Shown: in pieces, positions 20,001-31,626 of the stretch
Layout: every line of letters starts with the position of its first letter
Numbering within the stretch: the first letter of the stretch is position 1
From: Oryzias latipes
Taxonomy: Eukaryota; Chordata; Actinopteri; Beloniformes; Adrianichthyidae
DNA length: 64,000 nucleotides
Reading direction: 5' to 3'
Assembly (NCBI RefSeq): GCF_002234675.1
Contig: NC_019880.2
Location: forward strand, 19,976,789 to 20,040,788
The notes under the pieces: generated by a model
Told to the model about the DNA's origin: nothing
Databases searched by the model: none
Seen by the model: the letters and a program-made list of their open reading frames with translations, nothing else
Made by a program: the position numbers and the translations under genes

Positions 20001-21090
20001 TACATTAATAATAATAATAATAAAAGAAAAAGCAAATTAAGAATTAAATTCAAAAGAAAGTAATAATAATAATAATAATTAAAAAAAAGAAAAACAAGGG
20101 AACCCCTTACCACTGCTGTGGATGCATCGCCGAACCCCGGGGGGCCAGGGTAAGTGCCAAACGCCCAGCTGCAGGCGAAACACAGACCGTGGGCAGCAGG
20201 CCCCAGAACCCCAAGCCCCCCACCCCACTCCACCCCCCCAGCCCCCACCATGGCGACCAGCCACCCGGTCAGCCGCACTGCCTACCCTGTGCCCAGAAGG
20301 CACCAACCCAGGAACCCCTGCCAAGTGCTGGCAAAGTGTGCCCCACCCCCACCCAAGCAACCAGAGAACAGTGGGCCCAGGTCATTTGATGCAGCTTCAT
20401 TTTGAAAATTAAAAAGCATTTCTGTTAATTCATTTTAACTGTCAAATTAGACATTTCAAAATGGATTTTGCTACACATTTACCAGAGAACTTTTTGAAAA
20501 TGAAATGTCAAATACCATTTTCTTTATCATTTTAATTAAGTGACAGAATAAGCGGCGTTGAAGAAAATAAAGCATTTTGGTGAATTGCTTTTTCATTTTT
20601 AATTTTGAGTCAAAATGCTGCTTCATTTTGAAAATGAAAAAGCATTTCTGGTTTTGACTTTTATTTATGCTACAGAATCGCTTCCATAACTATGGACATT
20701 GATAGCTTATATACACAAACATTTATCACATAGAGGGAATTGCCAGTATTAAGAGGATTTTTCAGAAATATCCGAACACAAAACGACCAGAGAAAGAACA
20801 ATTGGAGTTATTAGAAAGTAACCTCAACAGAAATGATTATGAATTCAATTTTTGTACAAATTAAGGGCACACAAATTTGCACCTGCTTATGCCAGCATAT
20901 TCACGGCAGAGTGGGTTAGGGGTCAACCATCAAACTCATGTCAACATGCCAAGCCTCCTCAGTTGACTTTTTAGACACCACTACATTTAAGGGAAGTAAC
21001 TTCCACACCACACAAAATTTACACATCAAGGTATATTTTAAACCCACAGACTAACATGCCCCATTACATAAAACCAGCTTTCATCCCAAA
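17030..21090 (+). pseudogene. PLE-1 reverse transcriptase, split and broken
   Basis: Directly downstream of the SGNH region: VINLCEDFVLPLTQLSLLSRGF (~17039-17105), the typical start of Penelope RTs; KPADKGSLTVIMDK (~17410); FYMLPKIYKDPQKW (~17640); GRLIVSGCETETYNTAEYLD (~17706); then LLFTM, interrupted at 17879 by the DNA transposon. It resumes at 20695 as DIDSLYTNI, then KGT-FAPAYASIFTAEW (~20868-20910). The segment that should hold the catalytic YLDD is deleted between ~20920 and ~20960, and it resumes with VDFLDTTTFKG. Several frameshifts; catalytically dead. Confidence 0.85.
17880..20688. mobile_element. 2.8-kb DNA transposon, long TIRs, superfamily unidentified
   Basis: Inserted inside the PLE-1 RT, which gives precise borders. 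Termini TATGGAAG...CTTCCATA are flanked by ACTATG on both sides (17874-17879, 20689-20694). The terminal inverted repeats are ~306 bp (17880-18185 and 20381-20688), AT-rich and built from repeated AAAAGCATTTCTG and TCATTTT motifs. The interior (18190-20380) has CpG-rich and strongly C-rich stretches and no ORF resembling a transposase, so this is probably non-autonomous. A 6-bp duplication with such termini does not match a superfamily I can name confidently. Confidence 0.8.
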
Positions 21091-21097
21091 CACTGAC

Positions 21098-21350
21098 TCC
21101 GGACCACTCAAGGACACTGTACAACCACAGAAACTGTCAAACTGGAACTACTGCTGCTGCCTTTTTGACTTTATTTTATTCCATTTCTTTATTTAGTTAT
21201 GTTTATTTATTCATACAGCTACCTTAAATCTACCTTCTTTTTATTATTTATCCTATTACATTGCTAGTTTGCACGAGAGCACAAGTAACCGGAGACAAAT
21301 ACCCTGTACATGCGCTGTACTTGGCAAATAAAGTGATTCTGATTCTGATA
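21098..21350 (+). mobile_element. LINE 3'-end fragment inserted in PLE-1
   Basis: Ends GGCAAATAAAGTGATTCTGATTCTGAT, a LINE-type terminus with a short GATTCT repeat tail, and separates PLE-1 KPTD/SFHPK coding remnants from the GIY-YIG region. No coding sequence remains. Confidence 0.6.
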
Positions 21351-21367
21351 AAATCATTTTAGCTTAC

Positions 21368-21811
21368 ATGAAACAGAGTCTCCAGTCCATTCTCGTTAGA
21401 TCCAAAAATCCATATAAGACAAGTACTCCTCAGCTCCACCATCAGCAGCACCACAAACCCAGGAAATGTATCACCAACCATCACACCAGTACAGGCTTTC
21501 CAACATTTGGCTCCCTTTCCATCACAACCACAAACGCAGTCTACATTATCACCTGCACACACTGCCATATTCATTATATCGGTGAAACAAAACATTCCAT
21601 CCATACCCCTTTGACACAACACCTATATAACATTGGGGCAGGTCGACTTGCCACCCATTTAGTTCAACATTTCCAATCACACTCATCTACCCACCTCATT
21701 TCCGGTTTGGAAAATTACGACCGCTGGACCACTGGGCAGAGGAGAAGGGCCGAAAAGATCTGGATCCACAAACTTGGGACAACCACACCAGGGGGACTTA
21801 ACGATGAGTAA
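21368..21811 (+). pseudogene. PLE-1 GIY-YIG endonuclease domain (147 codons)
   Basis: Open from Met at 21368. After a linker the GIY-YIG core reads NAVYIITCTHCHIHYIGET (~21538-21594), with CxxC spacing typical of Penelope endonucleases, then HLVQHFQSH and a C-terminal PGGLNDE. The first Gly of GIY is Ala, and the expected catalytic Arg in the LRxRLxxH helix is missing (HTPLTQHLYN), so activity is doubtful even though the frame is open. In intact elements this domain nicks the target for priming. Confidence 0.8.
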
Positions 21812-22200
21812 CCACTCCTCTGTATGCCCCTCTCTCCCTTCTCCCCTACCAAATCCTCTCTTGGAAACGTCTTTTATTAATTACCAAACAAAAAAAATGT
21901 ATTTCAAAACAAGTATTATCCCCCCCACCCTTTTTTTATTTATTTTATTTTATCTCATATGAAGTCTTTTAAATGGAATTCCATCTCTTAGAACTCCACA
22001 GGTTCCTGTTAACGCACTCTGGAAAGAACTGGCCTTCCACCCGGGAAACCCAGGACCCAACCCCAGTGAAAAATCGACTTTTCTTTGTGTTCCCTCCATG
22101 ATATAAACCTCAATATCAGCCGGTTGGCCAGAGCAAATAAGTATGTCCCTAACTCCAAACCCAAACCCCTAACCCAACACCCCTGCCATCATTCCTGAGG
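21812..22200. other. Probable PLE-1 3'UTR/flank
   Basis: No ORF. Contains CCTAACTCCAAACCC-type C/A-rich sequence at 22148-22180. Nothing further recognised. Confidence 0.4.
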
Positions 22201-23020
22201 GTCCATCATCCATCCAGAGCCTGCTCACATGCAGAACAGTTTGGTTCTGCAGCTGCACGTTCGCGGACAAGGAGAGACTGCAGAGTGGTAGAGACGGCTC
22301 AGAAAGACTGCAGAGTGGTAGAGACGGCTCAGAAGATTGTTAGGTGCCCTCTCCCCACCCTGACGGACATCTACTCTGCACGCTGCATCACTAGGGCCTA
22401 GAACAGGGGTGGGCAATTCCAGGCCTCGAGGGCCGGTGTGTCTGCATGATTTCCAGATAGTCTTGCCCTACTCATGGCTGATTACCTGGTTCAGGTGTGT
22501 CCAGCCAATTAGAACATGCCAGAGCAGGGTATGCTGGAAAACATGCAGGAATGCGGCCCTCAGTGCCCACCTCTGGCCTAGAACATCATCAAGGACAGTT
22601 CACACCCCGGCTCAGACCTGTTCCACCTGCTGCCCTCTGGGAGGCGTTACAGAGGCATCAGAACCAAAACCAATACTCAAAAACAGCTTCTTTCCTCAAT
22701 TCTAAAATGTGCAATAGCACATTCATCTGTGCATGTTTATATAAATATATGTATATATGTACATATGCTTATCCATACTCCTGTCCACTTAAGCGTCTAT
22801 CCAACGTCACCACTCTACCTCATTGCTGCCTCTTGCACATCTGTTGAGTATGCAATTTTGCACACAAATTTCAGACATTCTATATAACAGTCTATATTTA
22901 TACATACTGATTTATATACAAATCTTGTTATTTTTGTTATTCTTGCACTGAAATGGTGATTCTTCAATTTCATTGTACAATGGACAATGAAAATAACAGC
23001 AAATCTAATCTAATCTAACA
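22200..23020 (+). mobile_element. LINE 3'-end fragment (interrupted by hAT MITE)
   Basis: The + strand encodes remnants of a LINE C-terminus (LLPSGRRYRGIRTK-like, ~22630-22680). An AT-rich 3'UTR and a short (AATCT)n tail at 22998-23018 follow. A 30-bp direct duplication (GACTGCAGAGTGGTAGAGAC start) lies at 22267-22330. The clade was not settled. Confidence 0.6.
22404..22575. mobile_element. hAT-type MITE (172 bp)
   Basis: TIRs CAGGGGTGGGCA...TGCCCACCTCTG flanked by a perfect 8-bp duplication GCCTAGAA (22396-22403 and 22576-22583). An 8-bp target site and CAGG-type termini indicate hAT. No coding capacity. Confidence 0.92.
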
Positions 23021-24271
23021 CTTCCCATAAAGGACTGGGCAGCTTTCTTTGACATTGCTTCGTCACGGGCCAAAAGAAATCCGGGCCCCCGCTTAAGGCA
23101 GGAGACGTTTGATCATGCTCACACTCTTATTGTGGCTCAACTAGCAGACCTCACTAAAGATGCTGCTGCTGCTGCACCCCCACAAGAGGAGGATCCAGCT
23201 GAAGGCCACCCCAGACCACCACATGTTGCAGCAACAACTGATCTTTTGGACGTGCAACCACTGCTCACGGAGGCCTGAAGCTCAGCCCCCACCACTGCAG
23301 CACCACAGAGGACCACAGGCACGATCCAGGTGAGAGCAGAAATACACCCTCCACCAAGAAATGCCACACCATCCCACAATTCAGTGGGCACATGATGACA
23401 GAACCTCCACAAGATGATTGGCTCTTGGACTTCATCCTGCACCAGCCATCGCCTGACAGCCCCCCGGAGGTCTCGTATCACAACTGAAAGAGCATTTTCC
23501 CCAGAGGAGGAGGACTCCACTGATGAAGGAACCAGCTACGTTGGAGCTTCATCACCTCCAAGTCACATCAGTGAGATCCTGCTGCACCTCATTCCAACAT
23601 AGTCCTGGAAGGGCCTCACCTCCACCCAGCTCTGCACCTGCCAAAAAGACCCAGGCAAAGCTGAAGCACCTCCCAGCTTTCTCCACAGTTGGACTGATGT
23701 CCAGTGTGCAGACTCGACTTTGACTGGACAACCCTGAGGACAGCCTCTCTTCCCCGTTTGCACGGGTTCCTGCAAAGAAGGTGTGTGAACCCACCAGACA
23801 TCCCACCACACCCAGAAAGCTGCAGGAATGGGAGAAGAACATCATTCTGGGAGACTCCAACATCTGCTGCTTCCTCGCATGTATACTAGAAGACGTCCAG
23901 ATCAACAGCTTCTCTGGCGCCAGATGGAACCATGCAGAGTTCCTGCTCCAGAACGCCACCTGTGTGACAGCGGTGGCAATAACAGGTCGCAGAGGGACAG
24001 AAGAGCAGCACTCCTGGACGTCAGAAGGGCGCTTGAGGCGGCTCGGGAAAGTTTTCCTGATGCACAAATTTATGTTCCTGCCATTAACTTTTCCAAAGCT
24101 CTTCCAGAACAGGACAAGGTCACCCTCCAGACCAAAGAATACATCAGGACTCTGGATAACCACATCCCTCCACTCCCAGACAACCAGTTCTCCACCAATG
24201 GGGACAACATCCACTGGAGCCTGGACACAACCAGAGCTATGTTGCAGCACTGGTTGCAGGAGGTAAACTAA
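23021..24271 (+). pseudogene. PLE-2 SGNH/GDSL-hydrolase-like ORF
   Basis: Begins with KDWAAFFDIASSRAKRN, parallel to SDWRGPFEIATTWAKGN in PLE-1, then a low-complexity linker. ILGDSN lies at ~23844-23861 (candidate nucleophile Ser 23856-23858) and SGARWNHAEFLLQNAT follows. A frameshift near 23965 moves to the frame of GGNNRSQRD (block-III-like), RRALEAARESFPDAQIYVP and NGDNIHWSLD (Asp 24203-24205, His 24212-24214), ending LQHWLQEVN with TAA at 24269. The same catalytic positions as PLE-1 are conserved in this independent copy, which supports the domain being a genuine part of this lineage. It is broken by the frameshift and by stops near 23275. Confidence 0.68.
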
Positions 24272-24299
24272 ATATTCCCTTAAGCCTGCTTAGACAGGA

Positions 24300-25960
24300 A
24301 GGGAATGAGGGTGTCATTAATCTATGCAAGAGGTTTGTTCTTTCTGATGCACAACTCTCTACTCAGCAGAGGCTTAACCTTCGTCCCGACTAGAGGCCAA
24401 AACAGATATTCTAAAATTTTCAGTGCAGAAATCAAATCCAAGAATATCACAGACGATCAAAATAAAAATTATACTATAAGACAAAGAAATGTCAAAATTC
24501 AAAACCTTTTTTTACTCCAAAATCAGAGTGGTCTCTTGCATTGGGTCAGCTCCCAACTGAGGTGCGCACACTCATCCAAAACGACATAGAACACTTTGAG
24601 CATAATTTCAAAAGAAAATAGCAAACCAACTTTAACCGAGGATGAAGAGAAAGCTTTGAAAGAGTTGTGCAGCAACATGAATATCGTCATCGAACCTGCT
24701 GATAAGGGAAGTGCAGTGGTCTTCATGGACAAAAACGATTATTTAAAGGAGGGCTACAGACAGTTGAATGATAAAACTATTACTCTAAGCCAGAAGAAAC
24801 CCCATCTATATGGAAACAATCCCCTTAATTGAAAAAATTATCAACACCTTGTACAAAAACAAATTGATTAATGCTAAAAGAAATCATTTAATTGGCCCCC
24901 CCCTCAGCCAAGAGCTAGGCTCTTTTATACGCTCCGAAAAATTTACAAAGAACCACAGAAGTGGAGCGTACCTTTTCCGATCCCTCCAGGTAGACCTATA
25001 GTTTCTGACCGACAGTGAGGCCTTTGTCCACAAAACTATGACAGTGACATTCAAGACACATGTGATTTTATTGACAAAGTGAAACAACAGCTCATTCCAC
25101 AGGATTCAATTCTATTCACTATGGATGTTGACAGTTTATACACAAACATAGACATAGTGGAGGGGATAAAGTCCATCAGAAGACATTTTCTGAAGTATCC
25201 TGATCACAGACAGTCTGACAAGGAGCTGCTGCAGCTGTTAGAAATCAACCTTAAAAGAAATATATTTCACGTTTAATGATGTTTTTTTCTTACAAATCAA
25301 ACGGACTGCAATGGGTACGAAATTTGCACCGGCATATGCTAATATTTTTATGGCAGAATGGGAAACCACCATGCTATCCAGATATCTAGATGATATTTGG
25401 GGAGTATGGACTTATTCTGAGCGAGAGTTTGAGATGTTTCTGAGGACACTCAACAGTCACAATCCATCTATAAAAGTCACACATTTTCCATGGATTTTTT
25501 GGCCAAACAACATTTAAAGGGGATACTTTCCACATCACTCACCGATTGGACATCAAAGGTTTTTTTTTTCAAACCCACAGACACACATGCTCTCCTACAC
25601 AAACCCAGTTTTCATCCAAGACACACTTTTGCTGGATTAATCAAATCACAGCTCTTAAGATTTCACTGAATTAGCAGTCAGCCATCAGACTTCAGGCAGG
25701 CTACAAAAATATTATTCGCATCCCTGGCCACTAGAGGGCACTCTCGATCCTTCTAAAGAAAGTGCTTTAAATCCTTCCTTGTAACTAGACCCATCAATCT
25801 TTCACCCATCATGCCAGTAATTGTCACATATTCTCCATTCTCTCTGAAGCTGTTGACCCATCAGAACAAACTTCCAGAATCTCACTCAGGAGACAACAAT
25901 TCTGAAATACCACAGAATCATCTCAGCTTTCAGAAGAAATCAGAATCTCTGATCACTTAG
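24300..25960 (+). pseudogene. PLE-2 reverse transcriptase
   Basis: Starts GNEGVINLCKRFVL (~24301), then ALKELCSNMNIVIEPADKGS (~24655-24715), VVFMDKNDY, GPP-rich junctions, LFTMDVDSLYTNIDIVEG (~25112), RTAMGTKFAPAYANIFMAEW (~25303-25361) and the intact catalytic RYLDDIWGVW (~25380-25409), followed by DFLAKQ and FFKPTDTHALLHKPSFHP. Multiple frameshifts (e.g. ~24800, ~24940, ~25275, ~25480) and stops disable it. Penelope RTs are related to telomerase RT, and YLDD is the metal-binding motif. Confidence 0.85.
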
Positions 25961-25969
25961 TGAAGGCGA

Positions 25970-27890
25970 TAATCTTTTCCTCTAAACAAACATCATCTAG
26001 GAGTCACACACAGTTTTTCAGCCAAAAAGAGTGGCTCCAAAGCTTCCATAACCACAATGTTTACCCCTCACCATCAGGGGGCACTGTGTTTATTGAATCA
26101 CCTGTACTAAATGTGGGTTGCAGTGTGTGGGGTAAACTCCATATCAGTAATTGAGACCAACCCCAGATGGACAACAGCTCGGAGACGCAGAGCTGAACGG
26201 ATTTGGCTCACAAGACTTGAAACCACATTTCCAAAAGGGCTCAATCAAAAGTCCCCTTAACAATCGCAAAATTCAAATTTACATTTATCTGGTCCGATTC
26301 TTCAACCTCCATACCCCCTGCCCCCTCAATTTCCTAACCCTAACCAAAATTCATTTAGAAAAACTTAATAAACACGTAAAATCCAAAAAGCAGGGAGGGA
26401 AATCAGTTTCCCCCAGATATATTAATTCATATTCATATAGGAGGAGGGAGGGTGACCTGGGGACTGGGTGTCAAGATGGCCTATGCATTAATTTTCAGCC
26501 GTATTCCCCCTAAAACTAACTTCTTTTATTTTCCACCAAGAATACATGAGAGCTTGATAACCTTCAAAAAAATGAAACATAATTAAACAGATCTCAGAAA
26601 TGTATGTTAAGAGAATCCTGTTATTTTAAACTTTTGCAAATATTGTGCTATTTACTATTTTACTTGTTGAATACTGTTCCCAGAAATATCAGAAAATAAA
26701 TATGAAATTGAACTAAACGTACCAATGGCGTCACCAAGTCATCCAAGCATTGAAGTGTTTGCTTCTCAGGAGCTCACCAACCCTCACCTGCACACCATCA
26801 CCTAATTGAATACTTCTACCTACCTCCACCTACCTGGTGGGGTAGAACTCATGTTCTCTCTATACTGCCCCCTGCAGCTGTGGAGTTGATCCTACCTGGA
26901 ACACACCAACTCAATGTCAGGAGCAAAAGAAAGAAAAGAAGTCAAGGGAAATAGTTTAATCTTAAAACTAACCCTGTGCCTGAGATTTGTTGATCAGCGT
27001 CTGCTGAACTTACTGTCCAAGAGGACGCTCAGAGGGGAACGAGCGTCTTCAGTCTGTGCACCGAAGCAGTGGACCTTTCCCACTGCCGCATTCGGCAGGC
27101 ATCATCCATTTTTCACAAAACTTCTTAAAACCCATTCTCATTGCCAGGCCTTTCACACAGCATGAGACCCTGCTCTGCTGGTGTTTTACTCTTTTACTGC
27201 TTTGCTTTTATCTGGTATTTTCATGTCATTTATCTATACTTTTTCCATTTCGTCATTTTAACCTTTTAGCTTTTATTTTTATTGTGTTTTTAAACTGACC
27301 TCATTTCAAAGCACCACATGAATTATTAAAGCTTAAGTTTAAAAAACAAACCATAAGTGGCCAGAGTGACATCACATGACCAGTTCACTCCGACCTTGAC
27401 AGATGACTATGTCATCAGCTGAAGCTCTGCTGTGATGTCTCCTCTACTAAATATAGTTGTATTTATCTGTGATGTCCGTGTTTTCATCAACAGTGACCAA
27501 AAATGCATTACATGACTGGATTCTGTCTTCATTTGACGCCCAAGTCTCCTCAGAGATCTTCTATCTTCCATTGCAATCCTTGACCTTTGTATTGGCAAAG
27601 GTCGACTGCTTTTTGGGAACAAGACTTCTGCAGCCTTCAGCATTATTTTTTTTTACAAGTTCACCATCTGAAAAGGGATTGGATGTTTGCTCCAACTTGT
27701 CTGCATTAAGAGAGCTGTCACTGATCCATCACTGACGTCACAGCAGCTGCTGTAAATGCAGTCTCATATGTTGAGTCTCATTGTGGGCCCAAATATTAGA
27801 TTCTTTGAGACCTGCAACCGGCTCATGACCTTATAAGCCGGGTGTGTTTCTGCTTATTTGTACAGCTAGCTGTTCAGATGGTGGGCCCAC
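25970..27890. other. Gene-poor stretch between PLE-2 and odc1
   Basis: AT-rich, with short unsupported ORFs only (e.g. 26151-26513, 26914-27165, 27457-27735). I recognise no conserved domain, splice structure or repeat termini here. Confidence 0.4.
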
Positions 27891-27898
27891 AGCAAACG

Positions 27899-28136
27899 TT
27901 AAGGACATTTATCTTTTGAAAAAAATGCAGTTTTACACAACCTGGTCAAATAAACCCCAAGGTTTCTAACTGTGGAATTGGAGGCTATACTTACATCATC
28001 CAGGGAGACTATCTGAGCAGACAGAGCATCTCTGAGGTTTTTAGGACCTGCTATAATGACTTCAGTGCTTTCTGGGTCCAGAAGGTCATTAATTGTCATC
28101 CAGGTCTTGATGTCTCTGATGCAGGCATTCAGTTTC
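27899..28136 (-). mobile_element. L2-B LINE fragment
   Basis: Aligns with 12481-12740 of the L2-B RT region on the same strand (LNACIRDIKTWMTIN, AQIVSLD). Internal fragment, about 120 bp downstream of the odc1 polyadenylation region. Confidence 0.85.
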
Positions 28137-28261
28137 ATAAATACTATTCTAACCAACCACTGGATAAATTGTTCGTGAAATAATGTGAAATAATTTCTAA
28201 ATCCCATTATACCATAGCAATTGCAGCATTGTAAAACAACACGACATAAAACAAACCCGGT

Positions 28262-29425
28262 GTGGCTTTGAAACATGTTTTATTACAAAAATATAAAACT
28301 TATAAACAAAGGGAAGAAAAACAGGAGATGAGCAGATTCCTGTACAATGAATTGATCTTGAATGTTTTTTTTTTCAAGCGTTTGTGTCCTGTATGTGCAG
28401 CTCAATAATCATGTTGTTCCTGTGACTCGTGCACTAGACAGGAAACCAATATACACCAGTTAAAACTGTTAAACAGTGTCACTATGACAACCGCACAGGA
28501 AGCTTCATCTCTTAAGAACACTGGAAATTGTCTAGGTGTAGATTTGAAATGTATATATATAAAAAACATAGCAGCCAGTTAAGGAACTAGAAACCACTCT
28601 GATGACCTCTGAGTCACATGGCTTCAACAGAAACTTCAAGGACTGGTGAGATAAGCCAACCCTAAACCCAGAATCCAGCATTACACTGCATTTTTGACTA
28701 AATAAACCCCCCCCAAGCGTCTGCGCTGCAGCCGATTACTGTTCTGATAAGAAACTCAAATAATGCAACAGTGTTTACTTGAGGTAAATGATCTCAATAA
28801 GTCAGAAACGAGTGCAAAGCAGCTGTGTAACAATTCAGTAAGGGTGTAACGTTTGACCAATGGATCAGTCCATCATTCCAGTCCAATGTGTGGACAGACT
28901 TTGAATAAAGTCATGTGACCATCCAGTGTCTAGAATGTTCCCTTTGGATTCTTTGGATGTGGGAAAACAACAGTGGAGAACTTTAGGAAACTAACATGTG
29001 AAGGGATTTGACATTCATTCTAGTTGATTTGTTTGTTTGGACACATATTTCATTTAAACTTGATGATCTGGAAGAAATCCAAGAATCTGGAAAACTTCAC
29101 TGTTCAGTCGCAGGAATTTCTGTCTGAGTCTCACTGCTGGAAGTTTAGATGAAGGTGATGTGGATCCACTTTAGGTCAGAGAATCGGATCGTTAAAATAA
29201 ATCGTCACACCCCTACTATTCAATGAACACAGAGGAAAAAGAGTGGGATTTAGGGTCATTTCATCAACAATGATCCCAACACAAGTGAGCAGAATTTGCC
29301 CATCTCCGTCTTCTTGCAAGTAACTGGCCCCAATTAGGTCAGACGCTGAAAGAACTAGCCTTTGACCAATAATAAAAAAAAAGATGCTACGATCTATGGA
29401 GCCGTTCTGCAGCTCTACAACACGT
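28262..29425 (-). other. odc1: odc1 3'UTR with polyadenylation signal
   Basis: Follows the odc1 stop codon. An AATAAA hexamer (complement of 28279-28284) lies at the far end, giving an approximate 1.15-kb 3'UTR. No repeat element was recognised inside it. Confidence 0.7.
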
Positions 29426-31524
29426 TTACACGATGTTAGCAGGGCACGGCTTAGCTGGCATGTCAAAAGTGCTCCCTCTGCCACAGCACGCCGGTATCTC
29501 TAACTGGGAAGACCCTTCTAGAGGAGGAGGTAGCACACCCTGGGCAAAGATCTGCTGCACATATTGCCTGGTGGGGGAGACAGAAACACGATGGTTATAC
29601 AGAAAGTCTCAAAGTAACATACCTGGATTGTCTCTCATAACTCACCAGGCAGGGCGTGACATGACGTAGTGAATGTCAGGCCTTTGAAAGCCATTAAAGG
29701 TGGACGATGCAGCTACAGTGTAGGCCCCCATGTTTTTAAAAACGAGCCAGTCACCAACTTGCATGTCCGGCAGACAACACTGCTCCACAATGCGGTCAAG
29801 GCCGTCACAGGTTGGGCCCCAGATACTGCAGGAGTACATGGTCTCATCTGGTTTAGGCTTCTGTCCAAAACAACAGAATGGAAGGGGGCAAAAATAAACT
29901 ACTGAGTTCACGCGTGCACAGCCATGATTTTTTTTTGGCCTTTTCTAACCTTGTGCAGCACTGGATAACAGTGAGCATGGTCATAGAGAATGCAGTTAAA
30001 GGATCCATACACCCCATCATTGACGTAATACATCAGAGTCTTGTTGTCTTCCTCTGCAGAAGAGTTTATGGTTAGAGTTTAAGGTTAAAAAGCATTTCCA
30101 AAATAAAAAAAGCTTCAGTCAACAATATTACCATCAATGGGAGCCTCTTCATCAATGATGACCTTCTTGGCGATAATATTTACAACCAGTGTGTACGCAG
30201 ACGCCACATAGAACCGCCCGGGCTCGGCAATGATCCTCACACCAGAGTCAACGGGAAAATACTTGTCCAATGCGGGGTTTATCGTTGCTGTGATCTAAAA
30301 GAAGACAAAAAAATACTGTTTAATATTTACAACCACTCTTCCTTTTCAAATCCTAAAATTCTTATAGCTGTTTGATAAACTTTTGAGAATCTCATGGGGC
30401 TTCATACCTCTTCAAATGAAAGTTCAGTATCTTCTGAACCAGGGAAACCCCCTCCAATGTCTAGGAGATCCATTTGGAAGCCCAGCTCCTCCTGTGAGTT
30501 CAAAGAATGCTTTTATTTTCACAACACGTTCTAAGCTGTGTCTAGATGTCAGCAGTCCTTACTTACACCCATATCAAAGACACAGCGTGCGTCTGCTATG
30601 GCCTTGACGAAGGTCCCAGCATCAGTGCAGCCACTCCCAACATGGAAGCTGACGCCAACGACATCCAGCCCCAGCTCCTTGGCACGCTCCAGAAGGCCCC
30701 GACAAGCTTTTATCGGGGCCCCAAACTTTACGCTCAGACGACAAACCGCCTTCGAGTCATCTGTGGCAATACGCAACACCAGTCTGCACCAAAACAAATG
30801 TATTATTAGAAGGGCCGCAATGCAAAAGCGTAGCATTCATTTCTTAGAGGTAAAGAGCCTTACTTGGCATTGTCATGGTAACGAGCGACTTTCATGAGTT
30901 CCACTTCACTATCAAAAGTCATCATCTCCACTCCGTGGGCAGATGCATACTTCATCTGAGAAACTTGCTTACAAGGATTGGCATAGATGATTCTGTTTGG
31001 ATGCACTCCCAAGGACTGAACAAGCTGAATCTCTGTCTAAAGCAGGAAAACAAACTGCATTGAAAACTCACTTCTACTACAGAGAAATTCTATATTAGAC
31101 TTAATAAGGTTTCTTTAAAGACACACCTTGCTTGCACAATCAAAGCCAGTTCCAAGAGACGCGAGAGTCATGACAACAGCCCGGCTGTCGTTGCACTTGA
31201 CGGCATAAAAAGGTGTAACACGGGGTAACGCCCTCGTCCAGCGGAGGTGTTTTTTCAAAACATCTCCCAAGTCACAGACGTAAAAAGCATCCCTGTCGTC
31301 CTGCAATATCCAAACGATACAGTTTTTTAGCTGTAGTGTAACTAAAACAACAGCCATTTTCTTTATCTATCACCATTCCAGACAGCATATCACTTTGCCA
31401 ATGATTGACAGCACAGGATGCTTACGGTCAGGGATGACTCATTGATCTTCTGCTCAACAATATCCCAAGCAGAAAACCCTTCCTCAAGGAAAGAAAATTC
31501 AAGTGTGGGCACTTCAGTGTTCAT
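29426..31524 (-). CDS. odc1: Ornithine decarboxylase (456 aa, nine coding exons)
   Basis: PLP enzyme converting ornithine to putrescine, the first committed step of polyamine synthesis, in the cytosol as a homodimer. Coding exons in gene order: 31426-31524, 31127-31300, 30864-31036, 30567-30783, 30408-30491, 30132-30294, 29950-30053, 29646-29860, 29426-29567. All have GT-AG borders and consistent phase (1371 nt). Key sites: FYAVKCN with PLP Lys68, HVGSGC with His196, LDIGGGFPG (~231-238), EPGR with Glu273, LYDHAH with Asp328, and GPTC with Cys356, the across-dimer catalytic Cys. Start is [10 protein letters not shown], with 13 nt of 5'UTR in the same exon. The C-terminus ([12 protein letters not shown]) is where antizyme-dependent proteasome targeting acts in the family. 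No defect seen; paralogous antizyme inhibitor is unlikely because all catalytic residues are kept. Confidence 0.97.
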
Positions 31525-31626
31525 GGTAACGTGTGACCTAAACAGAAATGAGAGGCTGTCATCATATACAGACAGGTTGCACAAGACCAAAGTTCCAAAT
31601 GAACAAGAAAAAAACAAAAAACTTAC

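Larger units (their letters stand above)
15240..21830 (+). mobile_element. Penelope-like retroelement 1 (degenerate, with nested insertions)
   Basis: Order on the + strand: hammerhead-like motif, Arg-rich N-terminal ORF, SGNH-like domain, Penelope-type reverse transcriptase, GIY-YIG endonuclease. It is interrupted by a DNA transposon (17880-20688) and a LINE tail (21098-21350). Frameshifts and stops throughout. Confidence 0.82.
23021..25970 (+). mobile_element. Penelope-like retroelement 2 (degenerate, both ends truncated)
   Basis: Same domain order as PLE-1 but a distinct, diverged copy: helical domain, SGNH-like domain, RT with YLDD. The 5' end abuts the LINE tail at 23020. RT-downstream sequence (MPVIVTYSPFSLK, ~25812) is recognisable to ~25960. 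No GIY-YIG region is present. Confidence 0.8.

Noticed and set aside
18840..20410. Several 66-202 codon ORFs in C-rich sequence
   Set aside because: Low-complexity Pro/Gly/Trp-rich translations inside a non-autonomous DNA transposon; no transposase motif in any frame.
22267..22330. CRISPR-like direct repeat
   Set aside because: Only two adjacent copies of a ~30-bp unit with no spacers, inside a LINE tail in a vertebrate genome.
27407..27735. Opposing 78- and 92-codon ORFs as a possible domesticated transposase
   Set aside because: No catalytic or zinc-finger motif could be identified in either frame, and neither has exon boundaries.
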